Positions 1 through 8,559 are shown, counted from the first letter of the stretch. The stretch: DNA of 64,000 bases from Acidobacteriota bacterium (GCA_021781795.1 JAJXWA010000001.1:124001-188000), one strand, 5' to 3'. The notes: generated by a model not told the origin, from the sequence alone. Translations and numbers: made by a program.

Positions 1-941
1 CCGGGGAAGGAAGGCAGATGCTGATAGAAGGGACCGTTGTCCCAGAAGCCTTCTTCACTGCAGCCGATGCAGCCGTGGCCTGACTGGATAGGATAGCTGG
101 TGCCCTCATTCCACTTGACGACGGAACAGGCGTTGTATGTGACAGGACCCTTGCAGCCCATCTTGTAGAGACAGTAGCCGCGACGGGCGTTTTCGTCGTC
201 CCAGGACTCGACGAAGAGTCCGGCGTCGTAGTTGGGACGGCGGTAGCAGGTGTCGTGCACGCGGCGGCCGTAGAACTCCTTGGGCCGGTTGAGGCTGTCG
301 AGCGCGGGCACCTGGCCGAGGACGAGCATGTGGGTGACGACGGCCATCATGACGTCTGCGATGGGCGGACATCCGGGCACGTTGATGACGGGCTTGTTGA
401 CGAGCTTGTAGATGGGAGTCGCGCCGGTGGGGTTGGGCTTGGCGGCCTGTACGCATCCGTTGGAGGCGCAACTGCCCCAGGCGATGATGGCCGCGGCGTC
501 TTTGGCGACGGTCTGCAGGATGGATTCTGCGGTCTTGCCGCCGATCATGCAGTAGACGCCGCCATCGTGTGTCGGCACGGCGCCTTCGACGAGGACGATG
601 TACTTGCCCTTGTTGTTCTGGATGGTGTCGTTGAGGCTCTTCTCCGCCTGGAAGCCGGAGGCGGCCATGAGGGTCTCGGAGTAGTTGAGCGAGAGCACGT
701 CGAGCAGGGCATCGAGCACGATGGGATGCGACGCGCGGATGAAGGACTCGCTACAACAGGTGCACTCTTGAAAGTGCATCCACACCACGGCAGGCTTTTC
801 TTTCTTTTCAAAGGCCGCCGCGACCTGGGCTACGCCGGACTGTCCGAGTCCCGCTGCGGTGGCTGCCGCGGCGCAGAACTGCAGAAAGTCTCTGCGGCTG
901 TAACCCTTTCTCTCCATGGACTGCCAGATCGATGGACCCAT
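1..941 (-). CDS. hyaA: [NiFe]-hydrogenase small subunit, 3' end cut by window edge
   Basis: Electron-transfer subunit of a membrane-bound uptake [NiFe]-hydrogenase; it carries three FeS clusters that pass electrons from H2 oxidation to the membrane. The reading frame is open from the ATG at 941 to base 1 (313 codons; family about 360). A Tat signal (SRRDFL, residues 15-20) marks export. Proximal-cluster cysteines are C60, C63, C158 and C191, and the extra cysteines C62 (ECTCCSE) and C163 (GSCASNGC) match the six-Cys [4Fe-3S] pattern of oxygen-tolerant group 1d enzymes. H229, C232, C257 and C263 fit the distal cluster, and C272, C291 and C294 the medial one. The start is preceded by GAGGT. The large subunit is expected just beyond the window. 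The family is certain; the physiological subgroup is inferred from the cysteines. Confidence 0.93.
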   Translation of the reverse strand, partial: MGPSIWQSMERKGYSRRDFLQFCAAAATAAGLGQSGVAQVAAAFEKKEKPAVVWMHFQECTCCSESFIRASHPIVLDALLDVLSLNYSETLMAASGFQAEKSLNDTIQNNKGKYIVLVEGAVPTHDGGVYCMIGGKTAESILQTVAKDAAAIIAWGSCASNGCVQAAKPNPTGATPIYKLVNKPVINVPGCPPIADVMMAVVTHMLVLGQVPALDSLNRPKEFYGRRVHDTCYRRPNYDAGLFVESWDDENARRGYCLYKMGCKGPVTYNACSVVKWNEGTSYPIQSGHGCIGCSEEGFWDNGPFYQHLPSFP

Positions 942-1266
942 GCTTACCTCGCTTGCCGCGAACAAGCCGCAAGATGCCGCAAAAGGAGAGAACTCCCGTG
1001 CGGCCCCGCAGTGTTTCAAACGGACGGGAGCACAGTACGGAATGCAGAGAACGGTCGGCTGTGAGCGCCGTCACACAAGTTGCGGGATACGAAGTGGAAA
1101 AGGGGTGAGTCGTGTGACGTGAATCGCCGCCTGAGTCAGGAGCGGGTCAGGGACGGGAGAGATCGACGGTGCCGGTGAGGCGTCGGTGGCGGCGTCGATC
1201 TGGTCGGCGGGCTACGCTGCAGGTTTATTCACAGAGTCTGCTGAAAAGCGCGAAAGTTGTATTGAT
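942..1266. other. Intergenic region between hydrogenase and Tad islet
   Basis: This stretch carries the upstream region of the hydrogenase gene (minus strand) and, from 1114, a copy of the pyrD 3' end and its downstream flank. No convincing gene is visible: open frames here are short and overlap the neighbours. Base composition drops from about 1200 onward, where the AT-richer islet begins. Confidence 0.6.
1114..1181. repeat. Direct repeat, left copy: displaced pyrD 3' end
   Basis: Aligned without gaps to 3810-3877, 54 of 68 bases match; the core 1147-1181 matches 34 of 35. Read on the minus strand the core would encode the last ten residues of PyrD plus its stop (LTGTVDLSRP against LTGAVDLSRP), and similarity continues about 33 bases past the stop. 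The copy sits 2.7 kb from the true pyrD end with the three Tad-like genes in between. It is either the trace of an integration at the pyrD 3' end or of a duplication with loss. Confidence 0.85.
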
Positions 1267-1295
1267 TTGACTATGCGAGAGGGTAAATTTGTAAC
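1267..1295 (+). promoter_or_regulatory. Candidate sigma-70 promoter for the Tad-like genes
   Basis: TTGACT (1267-1272) and TGTAAC (1290-1295) are separated by exactly 17 bases and lie about 47 bases upstream of the preferred start codon of the first Tad-like gene. The -35 is good and the -10 is moderate (4 of 6). Prediction only. Confidence 0.4.
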
Positions 1296-1341
1296 TATCA
1301 GCCTTCGCAGGTACTTGCCAGCGCTTAAGGAATCTTCATCG

Positions 1342-1899
1342 ATGCGTATTTTAAACCATCTTTCGAAATCCTCGAATGTAGTGACAATGAATTGGAAGAG
1401 GGCAAAGTGCGATTCAATCCGCGGCCTGAGGGATTTGTTGTGTCCATTCCGGTCGGAGGAAGGGCAGTCCCTCGTCGAATTTGCACTGACAGCGTTGGTG
1501 TTCTTTGTCTTGATGTTTGCGGTGTTTGATTTTGGCCACTTGTTCTTCGTGGAAATGTCGGCTCAAAACGCAATTCAAGAGGCGGCCCGATACGGGTCGA
1601 CCGGCAATCATCTGCCGGATCCGAGTAATCCTGGTAAGTCTCTCTCGAGAGTGATGTCGATCACTAACACCCTCAAGCAGGACGCATTCGGCGTGACAAT
1701 CTCAAACATTCAGATATCAAGCTTGGGTGGCGGCTCAGGGAGCGCCGGCGGTCCAGGCGATTTGCTGACCGTTTCGACGACCGTGAGCATGCCCTTGATG
1801 ACTCCGGTGATCGCACAGATGTTCCCAAATGGGCAATTTACGTTTACACCGAGCGTGACGATCAAGAATGAGCCCTTTTCTCCCAGCCAGACGAAATAA
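1342..1899 (+). CDS. TadE-like pilus assembly protein
   Basis: A 185-residue TadE-family pseudopilin-like protein. After a polar N-terminal stretch comes the signature EEGQSLVEFAL at residues 43-53, followed by one hydrophobic segment ending in DFGHLFF, then a mostly extracytoplasmic domain with a Gly/Ser-rich patch. In known Tad systems these minor pilins are cleaved by a prepilin peptidase and contribute to Flp pili or surface structures. The frame is open upstream to 1186, but the ATG at 1342 has an AAGGA about 11 bases before it and a promoter-like sequence upstream. It is the first of three genes in one direction. G+C is clearly lower than the flanking chromosome. No secretion ATPase or inner-membrane Tad component is nearby. 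Confidence 0.8.
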   Translation: MRILNHLSKSSNVVTMNWKRAKCDSIRGLRDLLCPFRSEEGQSLVEFALTALVFFVLMFAVFDFGHLFFVEMSAQNAIQEAARYGSTGNHLPDPSNPGKSLSRVMSITNTLKQDAFGVTISNIQISSLGGGSGSAGGPGDLLTVSTTVSMPLMTPVIAQMFPNGQFTFTPSVTIKNEPFSPSQTK

Positions 1900-1914
1900 A
1901 TGAGGAGCACAAGG

Positions 1915-2457
1915 ATGAACAGGAAACTGATCCGTTATACAGCCTGTGCGAAGCGAATCGAGGATGAGCGAGGTGGGGCGCTCGTCGAGTTCGCGCTCTG
2001 TATATCAATGCTGCTTGTCCTGGTCTATGGACTCATCGATTTTTCGCAGATCATTCTTGACCATCAAGTGATGTCAGGCTTGTCCAGACAAGGCTCCGAT
2101 CTCGCTTCCCGTGGAACGAAGCTGCAAGACACTGTGTCAGCACTGGATACTCAGGGTGCTTCATTAAACATCGGCGCGAACGGCAGGATCATCGTGACTG
2201 CGGTAGCCGAAGATTCCAGTGGCAACTTTCAAATTGTGGACCAGGCGGAATCGCCGCCAGGTATCTCCGTAACAAGCGCAGTTGGATCCGGGGTCGGGAA
2301 TACAGCCACTATGCCAGCGAGCGCCAAGACTGCGCTGAAAGCCGGTCAGACGCTCTATGTCACTGAGGTGTTCTATTCCTATCGTCCTATGACTCCGATC
2401 GGTGCATTTCTTAATACATCTCTGGCTTCCACGTTATATGAATCAGCGTATTTCTGA
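1915..2457 (+). CDS. TadE/TadF-like pilus assembly protein
   Basis: A second Tad-type protein of 180 residues. It has the TadE signature RGGALVEFAL near residues 20-29, a single membrane segment (CISMLLVLVYGLIDFSQ) and an extracytoplasmic C-terminal domain. An ATG at 1900 overlaps the previous stop by only one base beyond it, but GAGGAG at 1901-1907 is placed to serve the ATG at 1915, so the shorter start is preferred. It follows the first TadE-like gene by 15 bases and precedes a TadG-like gene by 6, so the three are almost surely co-transcribed. The exact subfamily, TadE or TadF, cannot be told from the sequence alone. Confidence 0.78.
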   Translation: MNRKLIRYTACAKRIEDERGGALVEFALCISMLLVLVYGLIDFSQIILDHQVMSGLSRQGSDLASRGTKLQDTVSALDTQGASLNIGANGRIIVTAVAEDSSGNFQIVDQAESPPGISVTSAVGSGVGNTATMPASAKTALKAGQTLYVTEVFYSYRPMTPIGAFLNTSLASTLYESAYF

Positions 2458-2463
2458 AAGGAA

Positions 2464-3705
2464 ATGATAGTGCAGGGCATACGAGGCATGAATACAACGA
2501 AAGATACGGATGGGCAGATACTCGTATTGTTCGCAATCATGCTGCCGCTCTTACTGCTGTTTGTGGGGTTCGGTATCGACTTTGGATTTGGATTTCTGAC
2601 AAAAGCCGAACTTGCGAAGGCGTCTGATGCAGTTTCGTTAGCAGTTATGCGAAATCTTGGCCGGGGACAGACTGCTGCAACCTCCATTGGGACAAGCGAG
2701 TTTGCCTTAAACTATAATGCTAACTCACCGTTGAATGCTTCGGCTCCGAGCGTGAGCATTACCTATTCGTCCGATTCGTATGGCGAACCCATTGTCAATG
2801 TTTCCGCCAAGGCCACAATCAGGACGTTCTTTATTGGACTTGCCGGCTTCAAGACCCTGACTGTGTCCACCTATTCTCAGGCGACGCGGCCGCCCGTGAT
2901 CCTATCGTTGATTTTAGATAAATCCGGTTCAATGAACTTAAATGGTGGGGCGACGGCCTTGCCTCCCTCGGTCAACGATTTTCTTGGCTACTTCATCGAA
3001 GGCATCGATCAACTTGGAGAGGTGAGCTTTTCCTCGGTTGCGACGGCGGATGTGGCACTTTCGAAGACTTTCCAGACGCCGATTAAGAACTCCGTGAATG
3101 CCATGGCTTTCGGAGGAGCCACTTATGCACAAGGCGGATTGCTGGATGCGCAGACACAAGTCACTGGCGTATCCAACCCCGCGCCCAACGCAGTGCAGGT
3201 CGTGGTGTTTTTCACCGATGGCTGGGCTAACACCAATCAGGACACGCTGGGAAACAAGCTTGTGAACTATGGAGGCTGCTCTCCCGTGGAAGCTGCGGTT
3301 GGCTGGTGCAATGCATTTTTCTGCATGGACCCGAAGACAGGAAATACAATCTCGTACACCATGGGAAGTGCCGGTTCATGTCATGGGGTAAGACGTTTCC
3401 TTGCGCATGACCCTGGTATTACGAATCCAGCCCAGCTCGACACAACGAATGTCAGCATTGATGCCAAGTATCGCGCGGTCCAGTTGGCCAACACCATGAG
3501 AACGCAGGGAATCACGGTTTATTCGATAGGTTTGGGCGACAAGATTGACACGTCGTACCTCCAGGAAGTTGCAAATGATCCGGCGAGTCCACTTTACGAC
3601 CCGAGCCAGCCATCCGGACTCGCCGAGTTTGCTCCCACGGCGAGTGAATTGGATACTGCTTTCCAAACGATCGCCTCGAAGATTCTCCTTCGCTTGACAC
3701 AGTGA
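2464..3705 (+). CDS. TadG-like protein with von Willebrand factor A domain
   Basis: A 413-residue TadG-type protein. The N-terminus carries DGQILVLFA and a membrane segment, then a Tad-like region (TKAELAKASDAVSLAVMR). From about residue 145 a VWA domain follows, with an intact MIDAS DKSGS (LILDKSGSMN) and a later VVFFTDGW strand; the end is predicted soluble and outside the inner membrane. TadG proteins with VWA domains are thought to anchor or assemble Flp-type surface appendages. AAAGGA lies only a few bases before the ATG at 2464, so the GTG at 2470 or ATG at 2488 are also possible starts. It ends the AT-richer islet. Confidence 0.8.
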   Translation: MIVQGIRGMNTTKDTDGQILVLFAIMLPLLLLFVGFGIDFGFGFLTKAELAKASDAVSLAVMRNLGRGQTAATSIGTSEFALNYNANSPLNASAPSVSITYSSDSYGEPIVNVSAKATIRTFFIGLAGFKTLTVSTYSQATRPPVILSLILDKSGSMNLNGGATALPPSVNDFLGYFIEGIDQLGEVSFSSVATADVALSKTFQTPIKNSVNAMAFGGATYAQGGLLDAQTQVTGVSNPAPNAVQVVVFFTDGWANTNQDTLGNKLVNYGGCSPVEAAVGWCNAFFCMDPKTGNTISYTMGSAGSCHGVRRFLAHDPGITNPAQLDTTNVSIDAKYRAVQLANTMRTQGITVYSIGLGDKIDTSYLQEVANDPASPLYDPSQPSGLAEFAPTASELDTAFQTIASKILLRLTQ

Positions 3706-3809
3706 ATCTCTGAAAGCGCAGCCGGCTTGCATCTTTGCCAAGCAAAGAGCGGTCTGCAGTGCGCGCCGACAACAGGGTGCGAGATCCGCGTCGGAACCGG
3801 GGCGGGCGC

Positions 3810-3877
3810 GTGATCTGAATCGCCGATGCGGTGCGGGAGGGATCAGGGACGGGAGAGATCGACGGCGCCGGTGAGGC
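3810..3877. repeat. Direct repeat, right copy: native pyrD 3' end
   Basis: This is the genuine end of pyrD (3843 onward) plus 33 bases of downstream flank. It matches 1114-1181 at 54 of 68 positions without a gap. The two copies lie in direct orientation at an offset of 2,696 bases and bracket the three Tad-like genes, as attL/attR would. Confidence 0.85.
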
Positions 3878-4787
3878 TGGAGGCCTTCTCGACGTGGTGG
3901 CTGCGACACCAGGACTCGAGGCCGTGAGCGATGCGCTCGACGGCGCGGGGGTCGGCGTAGCTGGCGGTTCCGACCTGGATCGCAGTGGCTCCAGCGAGAA
4001 GGAATTCGACGGCGTCCTCTGGCGTGACGATGCCGCCCATGCCGAGGATGGGGATGGAGACGGCGCGCGCGGCCTCATAGACCATGCGAAGGGCTATGGG
4101 CTTGATGGCCGGGCCGGAGAGCCCGCCGGTGACGTTGGTGAGGCGGGGCTTGCGGGTTTCCACGTCGATGGACATGGCAAGGAAGGTATTGACGAGGCTG
4201 AGCGCGTCGGCGCCCATGTTGGCGGCAACTTTGGCCATCTGTACGATGGAGGTGACGTTGGGCGAGAGCTTGACGATGAGCGGGCGCGCTGAGATGGCTT
4301 TGGCTTCGCGGACGAGGTATTCGAGCGAGCTGGGGTCGGCGCCAAAGGTCATGCCGCCGGCGTGGACGTTGGGGCAGGAGACGTTGAGCTCGTAGGCGGC
4401 GATGCCGGGCGCTTCATTGAGGCGCTGGATGACGGCGAGGTATTCGTTGACCGTGTATCCGAAGACGTTGACGATGACTTTGCAGGCGGGATAGCGGGCG
4501 AGCGGTGGTAGCTTTTTGGAGATGAAGTCTTCGACACCGACGTTCTGGAGGCCGATGGCGTTGAGCATTCCCGCCGCGGTGTGGATGAGGCGGGGGGCGG
4601 GATGGCCGGGAAGCGGGTTGAGTGATATGCCCTTGGTGACGAAGGCGCCGATTTTCTCGAGGGAGACGATCTCCTCGAACTCGATGCCATAACCGAAGGT
4701 GCCGCTTGCGGCGATGACGGGGTTGGTCAGCGTGATGCCGGCCACCTGGACTTGCATTTCGGGCTTCACCGGGGACTGCGACCTCAT
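3843..4787 (-). CDS. pyrD: Dihydroorotate dehydrogenase, class 1B catalytic subunit
   Basis: Oxidises dihydroorotate to orotate in pyrimidine biosynthesis, using FMN in the cytoplasm. The protein (314 residues) has the class 1 pattern: NPVIAASGTFGYG near residue 22, NVSCPNV with the catalytic cysteine around residue 138, NTFLAMSID, and a C-terminal GMGGI and GATAIQVGTA phosphate/FMN-binding region. A class 1B enzyme normally needs the PyrK electron-transfer partner; none is in this window. The start at 4787 lacks a good ribosome-binding site, and the ATG at 4757 (MQVQVAGI) is an alternative. It lies 24 bases after the phosphatase gene on the same strand. Its 3' end is duplicated at 1147-1181. 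Confidence 0.93.
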   Translation of the reverse strand: MRSQSPVKPEMQVQVAGITLTNPVIAASGTFGYGIEFEEIVSLEKIGAFVTKGISLNPLPGHPAPRLIHTAAGMLNAIGLQNVGVEDFISKKLPPLARYPACKVIVNVFGYTVNEYLAVIQRLNEAPGIAAYELNVSCPNVHAGGMTFGADPSSLEYLVREAKAISARPLIVKLSPNVTSIVQMAKVAANMGADALSLVNTFLAMSIDVETRKPRLTNVTGGLSGPAIKPIALRMVYEAARAVSIPILGMGGIVTPEDAVEFLLAGATAIQVGTASYADPRAVERIAHGLESWCRSHHVEKASSLTGAVDLSRP

Positions 4788-4811
4788 CGAGGGGCGTTGC
4801 GCCTGCCGGGG

Positions 4812-6521
4812 CTATTGCCCGGCAGGGTGGATGGGCTTGATGGCCTGGGTGAGCACGTGGCCCACGGCGGCTGAAGGCAGATTGGTTCCGGCGAGTGAGG
4901 CCAGCGTGACCGCAAGATCGACCGGGGCCACACGTCCATGATACTCGCCGGGGATGAAGGGCTGGCCGTAGAAGGCGAGCGGGACATGGCGGTCATAGGA
5001 CCAGGGCGTGAAGTGGTTGGTGCCTGCAAAGGCGCTGGAGCCAGCCATCTGGTAGGGGTCGAGGATGGCCATGACGTACCAGTTGCCGTGATTGGCGACG
5101 CTGTGGGCGAGAATGCGTCCCCAATCCGAGGGCGGCAGGGGGCCGTTGGCGAGCTGGAGGCGGGTGTAGACATAGCGGAGATGCGGCGTGACGGGCAGAC
5201 GATGGTCGGCGGGCAGGGCGCCGTCTGGCTTGGGCGTCTGCGCGGCGATGGCATCGGGGAGAAGCTCGGCGAGCTCGTCCTCCGCGGCGGCTTCGCTGAT
5301 GTTGAGTCTGGCGTAGGTGCGCTTGTCGAGGATGATGTAGGGCAGGTCGGGGCCGGGGAGCAGGTAGGCGAGCTTCTGGCCGGGCGAGTGGCGCTGGTTC
5401 AGCGAGGAGTTGAGCGCGGCGTAGACCTTTTGCATGTTGACGGCGGTGGCCTGAATGCCGAGCTTCGCGGCTTCACCGGGGATGGGCGCGATGCCGTGGT
5501 CTGCAGTGAGGGCGAGCCAGACGTTGTTGAGTCCGATGGACTGATCGAGCCAGGAGAAGAAGCTGCCGAGGTCCTGGTCGAGGCTGAGGATCATCTGGTT
5601 CTCTGAGTCGGAGTCGGGGCCGAACTGATGGCCCTGGATGTCATTGGCGGAGAGGGAGACGACGACAAGGTCGGTAACGCCGCTCTGGCCGAGATGTTCG
5701 CCGGTGATAAGGGCTTTGGCGAAGTCGAGCTCGTAGCGATTGGCGGCGGGGGTGCGGCCGACAAGCTCATAGAACTGCGTGGTGCCGGGGGCCTTGGCTT
5801 CCTGCTCGGCCTGGGCGATGCGGCCGCTGTGGTTGAAGGCCGTGGCCCACGCGGGCAAGTGCTGCATGTAGTAGGTGGAGGTGGTGAACTGGCCGCTGGA
5901 CTGGTCAATCCAGAAGGCGCCGTTGGCGGCCTGACCGGCGGGCAGGATGGAGGCGCGGTCTTTGAGCGAGACGCCGTAGACGCGGGCGCGGCCCTGCGTG
6001 GCGAGGCGGAGCTCGTCGCCGACGGTGGTGGCGCGGAGATTGAGCGGCGACGCGCCGATGACGAAAGTGGGGGCATTGGCGGGAGCGCCGGGCTGATTGG
6101 CGGGGATGGAGGACGGCGGCAGATCAACGAGCTGGTAGCGATCATCTTCGACGGAGGTGACCTGATGATCGTAGCCGCGGGCGGCATCCCACCACTCATT
6201 GGATTCGATGCCGTGGCCATCGGTGTAAGCCCCGGTGCCGATGGTAGAGTGGCCGGGCGCGGTCTTGGTGTTGGCGTAGTCGTAGTAGCAGTCGGTGAAC
6301 CAGGCGCCCTCTTTCATGAAGAGGTTGAAGCCGCGGCCTTTGAAGTCGGCGGAGTGGCGATTGAGGTAGTCGGCGCGGAACTGGTCGATGACGACGATGA
6401 CGATGAGTTTTGGCTTGCCGATGAAGGCCTGCGCGCGGGCGAGCGCGGGGAGCAGCAGAGCAAGGCACAGCGCGACGATCTTGAAGCGGAGCGAGCGAGG
6501 TAAGACCGTGTGGGTAGGCAT
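4812..6521 (-). CDS. Secreted alkaline phosphatase family protein (PafA-like)
   Basis: A 569-residue member of the alkaline phosphatase/phosphodiesterase superfamily. The N-terminus is a Sec signal peptide (residues 1-31, ending LARAQA). Metal-site residues appear in VIDQFRADY (D46), and TKTAPGHST holds the expected threonine nucleophile (T87); TADHGI near residue 365 is the second metal motif. These match PafA-type phosphomonoesterases, which release phosphate from organic esters in the periplasm. The frame continues upstream to 6737, but the ATG at 6521 directly precedes the signal peptide and has GGAAG and a TATAAT box just upstream. It probably shares a transcript with pyrD. Substrate unknown. 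Confidence 0.85.
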   Translation of the reverse strand: MPTHTVLPRSLRFKIVALCLALLLPALARAQAFIGKPKLIVIVVIDQFRADYLNRHSADFKGRGFNLFMKEGAWFTDCYYDYANTKTAPGHSTIGTGAYTDGHGIESNEWWDAARGYDHQVTSVEDDRYQLVDLPPSSIPANQPGAPANAPTFVIGASPLNLRATTVGDELRLATQGRARVYGVSLKDRASILPAGQAANGAFWIDQSSGQFTTSTYYMQHLPAWATAFNHSGRIAQAEQEAKAPGTTQFYELVGRTPAANRYELDFAKALITGEHLGQSGVTDLVVVSLSANDIQGHQFGPDSDSENQMILSLDQDLGSFFSWLDQSIGLNNVWLALTADHGIAPIPGEAAKLGIQATAVNMQKVYAALNSSLNQRHSPGQKLAYLLPGPDLPYIILDKRTYARLNISEAAAEDELAELLPDAIAAQTPKPDGALPADHRLPVTPHLRYVYTRLQLANGPLPPSDWGRILAHSVANHGNWYVMAILDPYQMAGSSAFAGTNHFTPWSYDRHVPLAFYGQPFIPGEYHGRVAPVDLAVTLASLAGTNLPSAAVGHVLTQAIKPIHPAGQ

Positions 6522-6528
6522 CTTCCCG

Positions 6529-6557
6529 ATTATAGGAAATGCGGACCGAAGGCATAA
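6529..6557 (-). promoter_or_regulatory. Candidate promoter for the phosphatase gene
   Basis: On the minus strand a perfect TATAAT (6529-6534) lies 17 bases downstream of TTATGC (6552-6557), close upstream of the chosen start at 6521. The -10 is consensus and the -35 is weak. The leader would be very short. Prediction only. Confidence 0.35.
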
Positions 6558-6628
6558 GGCAATCTGCGCGGAGGCGGGTTCAGGCGCGCATTTTTTCACA
6601 CAGCTTTTGCAGGGCAGCCGGATCGGGG

Positions 6629-7474
6629 CTACGGGCCGGGATAGGCGCTGCCTTTGCACTCGGGGTTGAGGGCGAAGCTCTGCCCGGCGGCGAAGATCTG
6701 CATGAGCCAGAGGTAGGTGGTGAGGTGGTGATTGCATCCGATGGTGTCGCAGACGGCGTTCATCGGCGGAACGAGCTCAACGCCGGTGTTGACGTGTTCG
6801 TAGGGCAGGGGCAGAAATGGCGGCAGGTTGGGGACGAGGTCGGAGCGGTTGTAGATGCGCCAGGATTGCGCGACGGTAGTGTTGAAGGAGCCGGCGAAGA
6901 AATGGTCCCCGGTGCGCGGGCTGGCGTAGGTGTAGGCGACGGGCTGGCTGCAGTCGGTATTGAGAGCGATGTCGAGGGTGAGCAGCGTGGCGAGTGCGCC
7001 GCCGAGGCTGTGGCCGGCGACGGTGACAGCCGATGCCTGACCGGTGTGGACGTAGGAACCGACGGAGGCCACGGCCGTGGTAGAGCCGGGATCGCGGGCG
7101 GTGCGGAGGGACTTGTAGATGGCGGTGAAGCCGTCCTCGGTCATGCCGGCGCCGCTGTGGATGGGGTTGGGCACCATGAGGAACGCGCCGTCGTGAATCC
7201 ACTCAAGGATGGTGTCTGTGCCGCGCACGATGGCGACGAGTTCCTTGTCGTTGCCGGGCGAGACGGCGAGGAAGCCATAGGTGACGGTCTGGCCTGCGTG
7301 GGGATCGACATCGGTGGCGAGCTCATTGCCGTAGAGGGTTTGCAGGAAGGAGTAGCCGAGGGCCTGGATGTCTGCTTTGTTCTGCGCGGAGTATTCGGCG
7401 GCAGGCTGCACGTCTTCGGCGATTTTGACGAGACGAGCGTACTTGATGGCTAGTTGCCAGTCGATGGTGGGCAT
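6629..7474 (-). CDS. Lipase class 3 family protein
   Basis: An alpha/beta hydrolase of 281 residues. The nucleophile elbow is AGHSLGGA (S156), the acid is probably D212 (YNRSDLVPNLPP) and the histidine is H249 or H250 (GCNHHLTTY), the standard order for class 3 lipases. YASPRTGD before the acid is typical of the family. No signal peptide is seen, so the enzyme is probably cytoplasmic. The ATG at 7474 follows GAGGT by a few bases. It sits 107 bases upstream of the phosphatase gene on the same strand. The substrate, triglyceride or another ester, cannot be told. Confidence 0.85.
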   Translation of the reverse strand: MPTIDWQLAIKYARLVKIAEDVQPAAEYSAQNKADIQALGYSFLQTLYGNELATDVDPHAGQTVTYGFLAVSPGNDKELVAIVRGTDTILEWIHDGAFLMVPNPIHSGAGMTEDGFTAIYKSLRTARDPGSTTAVASVGSYVHTGQASAVTVAGHSLGGALATLLTLDIALNTDCSQPVAYTYASPRTGDHFFAGSFNTTVAQSWRIYNRSDLVPNLPPFLPLPYEHVNTGVELVPPMNAVCDTIGCNHHLTTYLWLMQIFAAGQSFALNPECKGSAYPGP

Positions 7475-7564
7475 AATGGGACCTCACACGGTGGGGAACC
7501 TGGAGAAGAAATGAGCGTAGGAGAGTCCCGGCGGGGAGTCAAGGAGGAAATTATGCAGAAGAAG

Positions 7565-7591
7565 AGGGCATTCCCTTGACGGGAATGCCCT
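7565..7591 (-). terminator. Terminator hairpin after ilvE
   Basis: AGGGCATTCCC (7565-7575) and GGGAATGCCCT (7581-7591) form a perfect 11-bp stem with a 5-base loop, 26 bases past the ilvE stop. On the minus strand a pyrimidine-rich CTTCTTCT follows, a weak U-tract. Confidence 0.75.
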
Positions 7592-7617
7592 GTGAGAGGC
7601 CCGCGCTGTTTGCGGAA

Positions 7618-8559
7618 TCAGGCGCTGACGGCTTCCTTTGCCGAGACCTTGACGGGGGTGAGCCAGCCGAAGCGGTCGGGCTTGAGGCCATTGGCGATAC
7701 CGAAGAACTCGTCGGCGATCTTCTTTGTGATCTCGCCGGTTTCTCCGTTTCCGATGACGATGCGGTCGATCGAGCGGATGGGCGAGACCTCGGCGGCGGT
7801 GCCGGTGAAGAAGACTTCGTCGGCGATGTAGAGCAGTTCGCGCGGGATGGCCTGCTCGATGACCGTGTAGCCGAGGTGACGCGCGAGGGTGAGTACGGAG
7901 TCGCGCGTGATGCCGCTGAGGGCGGAGTTGGCGAGCGGTGGCGTGTAGAGCACCCCGTTGCGCACGATAAAGATGTTCTCGCCGGAGCCCTCGCTGACGT
8001 AACCATTGACGTCGAGGCCGATGCCTTCGGCGTAGCCGTTGGTGTCGGCTTCCATGCGGATGAGCTGGGAGTTCATGTAGTTTGCGCCGGCCTTGGCGAG
8101 CGCGGGCATGGTGTTAGGGGCGAGCCGGTTCCAACTGGAGATGCAGACATCCGCTCCGCCGTGTCCGGGCATGTATTTGCCCCACGGGAAGTTGGCGATG
8201 TAGACCTCGATGGGCGAACCCTTGGGGCTGACGCCGATTTCGCCGTAGCCGCGCAGGACGATGGGGCGGATGTAGCAGGGTGCGACGCCGTTGGCCTCGA
8301 TCACATCCACGACGGCAGCGCAGAGCTCGTCGAGCGTGAAGGGAATCTCCATGCGGTAGATCTTGCCGGAGTCGAGGAGGCGCTGCATGTGCTCGGGGAG
8401 GCGGAAGACAGCCGAGCCATGCGGCTGGGCGTAGCAACGGATGCCCTCAAAGACGCTGGAGCCGTAGTGGACCACGTGGCTCATGACGTGGATGGTGGCC
8501 TGTTCCCAGGGGATGAGGTTGCCGTTGTGCCAGATCTTGGAGGTGGTCTGAATGGGCAT
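7618..8559 (-). CDS. ilvE: Branched-chain amino acid aminotransferase
   Basis: PLP enzyme that catalyses the last step of valine, leucine and isoleucine synthesis, transferring the amino group from glutamate to the 2-oxo acids. The 313-residue length is normal. Fold-type IV features are visible: HYGSSVFEGIR near residue 31, the PLP lysine K156 (LAKAGANYMNS), EGSGENIF, and SGITRDSVL for the phosphate. It appears to be a single-gene unit: a strong hairpin follows and the VWFA gene lies 95 bases upstream. The start at 8559 has GGAG at a long spacing of about 13 bases. Confidence 0.95.
   Translation of the reverse strand: MPIQTTSKIWHNGNLIPWEQATIHVMSHVVHYGSSVFEGIRCYAQPHGSAVFRLPEHMQRLLDSGKIYRMEIPFTLDELCAAVVDVIEANGVAPCYIRPIVLRGYGEIGVSPKGSPIEVYIANFPWGKYMPGHGGADVCISSWNRLAPNTMPALAKAGANYMNSQLIRMEADTNGYAEGIGLDVNGYVSEGSGENIFIVRNGVLYTPPLANSALSGITRDSVLTLARHLGYTVIEQAIPRELLYIADEVFFTGTAAEVSPIRSIDRIVIGNGETGEITKKIADEFFGIANGLKPDRFGWLTPVKVSAKEAVSA

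Noticed and set aside
5628-6503. Plus-strand open frame of 291 codons opposite the phosphatase gene
   Set aside because: It is antisense to the signal peptide and catalytic region of the phosphatase and is made of repetitive Gly/Val/Asp/Glu.
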